NCBI RefSeq assembly: GCF_018882445.1
Contig: NZ_JACVOM010000001.1
Coordinates: forward strand, 62,001 to 126,000
Length of the DNA: 64,000 nt
Source: Polynucleobacter sp. 15G-AUS-farblos
Lineage (GTDB): Bacteria; Pseudomonadota; Gammaproteobacteria; Burkholderiales; Burkholderiaceae
Direction of reading: 5' to 3'
Under the pieces are notes generated by a model. The model was not told the DNA's origin. It saw nothing but the letters and a program-made list of their open reading frames with translations, and did not search any database. This document shows, piece after piece, positions 28,601-37,600 of the stretch. Each line of letters starts with the position of its first letter. Positions within the stretch are counted from its first letter, which is position 1. The position numbers and the translations under genes are program-made.

Positions 28601-31600
28601 AAGCTTTCTACTGCAGCAATCGCAAGGGTCGCTTTAGCAACAGCATTGCTTGAAACCCCAACATAAGAGAAGTTGTAATTATCTATATTGCCAGTGGATA
28701 AACTCACTCCACTTGGATTTGAAGTGAAGCTTCCAGCCTGAGCTACTCCACTGACTACATTACCGTTAACCGTTGCAGTCTGGACTACAGAGGCAATAGC
28801 ATCTGAACCTACTAAGTCGCTGCGGGTATAGCCAGCATTCGCTATTAAATTAGCGTAACTAGTCACACCATCGTAGGTACTTGTGCTTGAGTTATTGGTA
28901 ATTGTGACTAGTTTAGGCGAAACCACCAGGTTCGCATTGGTAATCACTGGGGCATGATAGTTATCTAGCACAGCACCTGTTGCAGACAGATTAGAGGTGT
29001 AGGTACCTGCATTAATTCCTGTGGCCATACCTGTCACCGTGATGCCGGCTGCGTCATTACCTAGGGCATTAGTCGTATAGGTTCCGGTGTAGGCACTTCC
29101 TTTATAAGTATTGCCGGTTAAGCTTTCTACTGCAGCAATCGCAAGGGTCGCTTTAGCAACAGCATTGCTTGAAACCCCAACATAAGAGAAGTTGTAATTA
29201 TCTATATTGCCATTAGATAGACTTACACCACCGGGAGTTGAGGTGAAACTTCCAGCTTGAGCTACTCCACTGACTGCATTGCCGGCAATAGTTGCAGTCT
29301 GAACTACGGAGTTAATGGCATCTGAGCCCACTAGGTCACTATTCGAATAACCAGCATTGGCCATTAAGGTGGAATAAGTCGTTATCCCATCATAAGTGTT
29401 GGTGCTCTGGTTATTGGTAATCGTCACTAGTTTGGGCGATACCACCAAATTAGTATTAGTGACTACTGGGGCGTGGTAGTTATCAAGCACGGCGCCTGAT
29501 GCAGCTAGGTTAGAGGTGTAGGTACCTGCATTAATTCCTGTGGCCATACCTGTCACCGTGATGCCGGCTGCGTCATTACCTAGGGAATTCATTCTGTATG
29601 AGCTACTATAAGCCTCACCCTTATAAATCCTAGGCCCATCGGGAATAAGCGCTTCGATAGAGAGCGCTGCCTTACTTAAAACTACTAAGTTAGTACTATC
29701 TGAGCTGTTTACACCTACTATCGGTGTTGAGCCTGACAATGAATTGTTTGTTGTCGGATTGATTTCATAATTATTAATATTAAAGCCACTAAATGCATTA
29801 ATGGCTGTGACGTAGTTGGCAGATGCAACATTTTTATCATTCACGCTGACACTAGTAACAGCACCACCTGCATCAGCCACAACCAATCCAGCTAATTTAA
29901 TGTTGGCATTAGTACTGGTATAGTTTGTTGTTGAATTGTAGGTCCCGGTTACATAGATTGCTAATGGTGCCTTGTTAACTAGGTAATCAACCGGGCTTGA
30001 ACTAGGGCTAAATATATAGTTTGTTGATGTTAAGCCACTGGCATACGTTAGAGAATAAGTTCCTACAGATGATGATGATGTTGGAGCATTAGTAAAAATA
30101 GCGCTTCCACTCAAACCATCTGATATGGAAATTGAGTCTCCAGTACCTGCGCTATTAAAGTTAAAAGTGTAGCCAATAGAGGGTGTTGAGCCATAAGTGC
30201 TGAACTGGTCAGCCCCAATCTTCACATAGGCAGTCGCAGGGGTAATGGTTAAATAACTTGTCGCATTGCCAAGACTAACTGTATAGCCAGTGGCGTCGGC
30301 ACTGTTCAAACTTACTAGATATTTACCTCCATTTTGTAGTTCTCCACCGCCAACATTAGCAGCCGAACTAAATCCATCTGAACTAATGCTAACTGAAGAA
30401 ATTGAACCTAGTCCAGAATTAGTAAAGACATCATGATAACTAGCGGGATCAGCATTTGTAGTGACGGTATAAAGCGATGCAAAATTACTTAAATCTATAG
30501 TTTTGCCATAAATTTTAGATGGATCATTATTCAATGAAATAGTCAGCGTAAGACTATTTTTGAATACATAGTGATTACCTGGACCGACATCGGCTGGTGG
30601 CAATGAAACAATATCACTTCCCCAATAAGCATCATTTCCACTAGTTAAATAAGAGCCAACGCCAAAAGCATTTCCAGCCGGCGAGTTGCTATAGACAATC
30701 CAGCGTGAGCCAGCACCATTGGAAGTTAATGCTTCAGAACCAGCTAGATTGATGAAGTTTCCAAAAGCAGATAAAACCAATTGGCCTCCTTCAGTGCTAG
30801 TAGATATAGATGCTCCTGATTGGATATTGATGTCTCCACCACTAAGGATGCTGACTGAGTTAGCAAAAGAAGTTACTCCACCGATATAAATATTACCGCT
30901 AGTGTTATCGCCAATAGTAATGCTGGAGAAAGTCTCACCAAAGACGCGGCTTGAACCAGAGAACAGCGAAACTGGTAGCGATAATGCATCAGTAATTGGG
31001 CCGGCACCTATGCTGATCGCATTTCCTGGGGTGTAGGTATTAATTGCTAGAGTGCCATCACCACTATAGATCTGTGTGCCAACCCTCGCATTGATAGCAT
31101 CAGTGAATAACGTCATTGATCCACCGGATCCGTTTAATACAACCCCATCAGCCAATGTGATACTTGGAGCATTATATTTTTGAGCATTTGCTGTGATGAT
31201 GTCTGCAGCAATTAGTAAGCCAGTAGAACTAATTGAAATTGCATTCAAGGGTGTTAAGGAGCCAATTGCTCCACTAATAATTGTTGTGCCTGTATCACTA
31301 ATCAATAAAGTGTAATTACCATTAATGGTGTTATTGAAATGAATTTCATTACCAGTTAATTGGGTATCGCCTAATAATCTTATGGGTCCGTTATAGGTTT
31401 GGGATCCAACCGTAGTGATCGTATTCTCTATAGAAGTTGGTCCGTTAAGTATTAGGTTTGAGGCATCTGCAGTATTAATGATCGAACTACTTGCTCCCAT
31501 CTTTAATGAATTCAAAGTTACTGAACTAACTTGAAGATCTAAAACGCCCTCTAAATTCACTGCGGATGAATTTGCAATTGAGCCAGAACCTCTGATTACA

Positions 31601-34600
31601 AGGGTAGCTCCGGTATTAATATTAGTTGAGCCTGTATGGGTATTGGCAGCAGTTATAGAAGTGACGCCGCCCAGCCCAGAAACCGTGAAATTAGCATTAC
31701 CGGCAATTGCTCCATTAACAATATTTTCTGCACTGGTCGAGTTAATCGTAAGTGATCCAAGGTTTGTAGTATTGCCACCAAGCGTCACTTTGCCCGCTCC
31801 GGAATTAATAGTGAGTGAGGTACCCCCAAAAATCACAACACCAGAGCCACCACTTCCGCCCAGAGAATCGTATGCACCACCTCCGCCACCGCCACCAGTA
31901 TTTGCGAACCCACTAGATGCAGAATTTTGGGCACCACCAACTCCGCCGCCGCCAAGCCCGCCTTCACCATATCGATCACCTTCAGAACCTCCGCCGCCAC
32001 CGCCTGCAAGATAGTATTGGCCATTAACTAATTGACCAATGTTTGAACCGGCAATTGGATTCATAATTCCAGATCCTCCGTTACCAGCAATCCCCGTATT
32101 TAATCCCGCATCAATACCGGCACTTCCAGCACCGCCACCGCCACCACCAATGCCGCCCATAGCATTTCGGGTAAATGGACTTTGCGCTCCAATACCGCCA
32201 GCATTTCCTTGTGCAGGATCTGCAGAGGCGGCGCCTGGACTGGTGCCTGGGAAACTATTATCAATACGCCCGCCGCCACCGGAGCCGCCAGTGTTAGGCA
32301 AGGAGTCATATGAAGAACCACCGCCACCGCCAAGAGCAATTAGAGAACTTGTGGTCCAAATCACTGAAGAATTAGCCCCATTTCCGCCTGCTCGAGATGT
32401 AGCTACTCCACCATTTCCGACTGATATCAGGTAGGTAATGCCAGAATTAAAGCTAAAGTTAGGCTGGAATATGAGACCTCCCGCTCCGCCACCGCCATCT
32501 CCATATGTAGTACCCCCTGCACCACCCCCCGCGACTAAGAGCATTTGTGCACTTGATGATGAATTAGGTATCCAGGTATATGCAAGACCATCCCACTGCA
32601 GACTTCCACCAGTTAAAGATATTGGAGTTTCTGTTGCAACACCATCAATGAAAGTAGATCCTCCATTAGTACTGTACAGATAATTACCACCCCCCAATAA
32701 CTCAAGTATGGTTGATCGAGTAGCATTACCTGAAATATTCCCAGCAATACTGACATTACCCGCGCCACCATTTACATTGGAATTCAGACTAATGCTGTCG
32801 GCTGTCAAGGTCACATTGATGTTATATGTCTGGTCCCCAACAGTATTAACATCGCCACCAAGGATGGTATTGCCGCTAATTGTTAAAGTATTTAGTGGAT
32901 TAGTAGCGCCAGTTGCACTTGCAAACATTGAGTCATATGAACTATTGGCTATCGTTAGGCTATATGGAGTTGTATCGAAGCTATCCACTGTTGAAGAGAA
33001 TTGAATATTACCGCTGCTAGCGGTAAAAATGATGTCTGCACCAAGAGTTACCGCACCACCATATAACTGATCTCCTACAGTTTTTATGCTACCGCCATTT
33101 AGTTTGATGTTGGCAGATTCGATAGTAAGCGTGCTTAATGGGTTTGTTGCACCGATGGCAGCACTAATGGTTGTAATACCACTATCAATTATTCCTAGCT
33201 GATATGCGCCATCAACGGTATTGTTCAGATGAATTGAATTACCACCCAGCATGGTATATCCAGCTAAAGTCACTGGTCCGTTATAGGTTTGGCTACCGCC
33301 AATAACAATCGCATTGGCTATGGTAGTTGCACCATTTAATACGAGGTCAGTATTGATGGGTGAATCTAAGTTAACAGTAGAGTTCATGATAGAACCAGTA
33401 GGGCTCATTACTAATGAATTTAGAGTAGCTGAGCCAACTTGGAGATCCAAAGTACCATCTAGGTGAATACTTGAGGAATTAGAGAGTCTGCCAGAGCCAC
33501 TTAAGACGAGTGTCGCACCGGCATTAATAGTGGTTTGGCCACTATAAGTATTTGCCCCTGACAGCGTGGTGGTGCCAGAGCCTAGTTGCTTTAAGGTTGC
33601 GCCATTGCCGCCTAAGATGGCGCTCACATTCAAGCTTTCAGTGTTATTAAATGTAAAGTCAGTAGCCGTCAAAGTCTTAGTGCCTACACTATTGATAATG
33701 GAGCCACCTAAAATGCCGACCTCAACAGCACTTACCGTTTGATTAAAGCCGTTCAGATCTAGAGTGGCGCCATTGATCAATAAAGCCGTGTTGCGACCTA
33801 GAGCGCTATAACTTCCAGTTAAAAAGCTGCTGCCATTAGCAGTGCCCAGTTTTAATGTGCCACCTAATAGAGTGGTATCACCGGTATAGGTATTACGGCC
33901 AGATAATTGCACTGTGCCAAGTGAGTCACCATTAATGACTAACTCTCCATCACCGGTAATCACGGAGCCGATGGTGAAGATAGCGTTCTGGGCTGCGGCT
34001 AAGCCGCCACTGCCACTTAAAGTAATGCCACGCTTGGTATTGAGGCTCAGATTTTGCAGGGCAAGGAGTGTGCCGCCATTTAAGCGCAGTAAGCTTGGGT
34101 TTGCTAATAAGAGTGGTGCAGATCCTAAGCTGCTATCGCTTGTGATGGCCAAGGTGCCATCATTGATAGTGGTACGACCACTATAGCTATTACTATTACT
34201 GAGGGTCAGCCTACCGTCACCCTCTTTTGTCAGGCTGGCGCCTAATAGGTTATAGCTACCAGAGACATAACCAATCAATCTCAAGAAGGCATTGAGTAAT
34301 ACTCCGCGATAGGCTGAAGCATCGCTCACTACGCCGTTGATGACAATATTGCCAGCCCCACCAATGCTCGTGTTGTTAGCTAAAATTACCGTACCACTCA
34401 GTACCGAGTTTGTTGGGTATGCGCTATTGATTAAGGCACCATTGCCATCCATGCCACTGCCGGATAAAACAAAATGATTGGCTAGTGAGTTACCGTGTAG
34501 ATCAACAGTAGCGCCAGAGTTAATGGTGATTAATCCAGAGCCTAAGGCAGTATTTGACTTAGCGATGACTAAACCGGCATTTACAGTGGTGTCACCGCTG

Positions 34601-37600
34601 TAGGTGTTGTTACCACTTAAAGTTAGAGTGCCTAATCCAATCTTAGTTAAGCCACCAGTTGTAGTGGCTGATGATCCGCTGATAGTCAGATTGGTCAGCG
34701 CTGTTGTAACGTCAATTGTGCCAGTGGTACCTGCAGTCAGAGTAAAGGCGCGATCGGTTGATGCAGTACTACCGGTGTACTGCAAAGTACCATTACCAAT
34801 CACGAGATTGGTAGCTGCATTGGTCGCTGCACCCAAATTACCAGCAGCTCCACCATTACCAATGGTGGCAACACTCAGAACACCTTCGCTAACAAAAGTA
34901 GCGCCACTATAAGTGTTGTTACCAGCGAGAGTTAAGGTGCCAGCACCTGTTTTAATGAAGGAAAGGCCTGGACCAGAAATGACCCCATCAATAGAGCCAT
35001 TACTACTATTGTCAATCATTAGAGTACTGCTTTGACCGCTAGATCCAGTATTGCTAGCACCAGCTATAGAGCTAATGTTTCCGGTTATGACAAGGAAACT
35101 AGACCGCAATGCTATATTGCCAGCATTGCCACCCACATACCTAGTGCTACTTCTAGCTGAATCATTTTCTTTGCGACGACGGTCATCATCGTCATCATCG
35201 TCATCATCGTCATCATCGTCCCTTGAAGATTTAAACGTTGATGCGCCGCCATTAGAGGTGATTCTATTAAGGGTAATGGCTCCACTAGCTTTGATATCTA
35301 CGGCTCCAGCATTATTACCGTTTCCAGAACTACTCGAGGAGCCGCTAGTATTGATAAAGCCGGTTATCTTCACATTTCCACCGGCATCGATGATTAAGCC
35401 AGTCAATGGTGTGCTATTACCCAGATCTCCAGCGATCGTGACATCGCCTGTGCCGTGGGTATTGATGGTAAGCGTTCTAGCGCCATCGACATTAGCGCCC
35501 ATCGTGACATTGCCATTGTTCGTCGTTGTCAGTGTGGTGTTGGCTGCCAAGGTCACGGCGCCAGTGTAGGTTTGATTACCGGAAGTGGTGATGTTGTTTG
35601 CTAAGGTCGATGGACCGCTGACGGTGAGGCTTGATGTGCCTGCAGTATTGATGATGCTATTGCCGCTGGACATGTTCAGACTATTAATGGTTTGAGAAGT
35701 TTGCAGATCCCAGATAGCTGCATTACTCATCACCACATCAGCGCCCGTAGCTAGGCTACCGGTTAACACCAGGGTACCGCCATTGATTAGGGTATCGCCA
35801 CTGTAGGAGTTGTTACCGGCGAGAGTAAAGGTGCCTACCCCAGCTTTAGTCAGCGCGACACCCGATCCTGCGATGATGCCGCTGATAGTAGAGGCATCTC
35901 TGTTGGTAATGTTGATCGCGCTGTTACTAGCTAATCTAAAGGTGGTGGCATTCAGAACATCAGTACTAACTGTCAGCCTAGTCAATGGTGTGCTATTACC
36001 CAGATCTCCAGCGATCGTGACATCGCCTGTGCCGTGGGTATTGATGGTAAGCGTTCTAGCGCCATCGACATTAGCGCCCATCGTGACATTGCCATTGTTC
36101 GTCGTTGTCAGTGTGGTGTTGGCTGCCAAGGTCACGGCGCCAGTGTAGGTTTGATTACCGGAAGTGGTGATGTTGGCGCCGATGCTGGTAGTGCCCGATA
36201 CATCCAAAGCAGCTGCGTTCGAAATAGAGCCCCCAAAGACCGCATTACCGTTGATAGTGAGGCTATGGTTAGCGCCATTAAGGTTAGATTGGGTTGTGAT
36301 CGTGGTACCGGTCAAGGTGGTTGCTGCGCCTAGGGTCATCGCCTCACGATAGATCTGTACTCCGCCGGTATTTACTACAGCGCCATTGATAGCAATGCTG
36401 CCAGACCCTGCTCCACTGGAGTCGGTCTCAATTCTTGCCGCGTAGATTGCACCATCCAAGCTAGTAGCGCCAGTGCTATTGAGGATGAGGTTGCCGATCG
36501 ACAAAGTATTAGTACCAACGCCGCCTAAGGTAATAGCGCCACTACCGGTGGCAATCGTGAGATTCTTGGCCGATCCGGTAATCGCATTGTTAAACACCAC
36601 ATTGCCATTATTGGTGGTCAGTGCAGTGTTGGCTGCCAAGGTCACTGCACCGGTGTAGGTTTGATTACCAGAGGTAGTGATGTTTCCATTAAGATCAATA
36701 CTTGCAATTGTGTTGTTAGATCTAGGGCGAATGGCAAGCGAGCTGCCGCTACTACCTGTTACATTTCCGCCTAAAGTAAGTACATTTGTAATTAGCGTAA
36801 GGTCGTAACTACTAAGCGTTACCGTACTGGATGTAGTAATTTCACTCGCACTGAGGGTGACATCGTCGCGCAGAATTACTGCGCCAGTGTAGAACTGTTT
36901 ACCAGCAGTGGTGATATTGGCATTGAGCCGAATGTTGGAGCCAATGAAGGTTAATGATCCAGATCCCGTAGAGGAGATATCACTATCAATGGTGATCGAA
37001 TCAGACCCCAAGCGAGAATCATCTTTGCTATCAATTTTGTTACTACCAGATAACGCTGAACGATCGCTTGTTTTAATGGTTACGGATTCATTATTATTCA
37101 GTACATTACGAATCCTGCTTGCTTCCCTACTGCCAATTTCATAATCCCAGGGATCCAATAACCACATCCCCCCTCTACCAGCATTAATACTGGAGAGCAG
37201 ACTGATAGCCTGACCGGAGGTTTCGATAAAACCACCGCCGTTAGTGTTCAGTGGATTGGTTTGATTTGCCTTGATGATGCTATTGGCATCAAGGTTAGTG
37301 AAGATTGAGAACGGCAGGGTGTTACTCTTCGCATCATTACCAATGAGGATGTGTCCACCTTGATTAAAACCCGTTACCTCTACTGTGGATGATTCAATAC
37401 TGGTGTAATTCGTTGCTGCAATTCCAATCTGTCCACCACGGCCATTTGAACCGTTAGTTTGGATAGTAGAACTTTGTAAATTGATGTCACCCGATGTGGT
37501 GCTGATTTGAATATTGCCGCCGTTACCAGAGCCATTAGCTTGTATTTGGGCATTATTAATAACTTGGTTATTAATGGTTTGTAGAGTAATTGCGCCGCCT

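Noticed and set aside
28396..29640. Repeats that might be mistaken for a CRISPR array
   Set aside because: The units are 519 bp, open in one frame and inside a long coding gene, with no short spaced repeats.
31643..32434. Pro-rich open frames opposite the glycine-rich block
   Set aside because: They mirror the Gly codons of the adhesin on the other strand and have no starts or domains of their own.
35182..35220. Sequencing artefact at the Asp tract
   Set aside because: The frame is kept and the unit is regular; an error cannot be excluded, but nothing in the sequence shows it.
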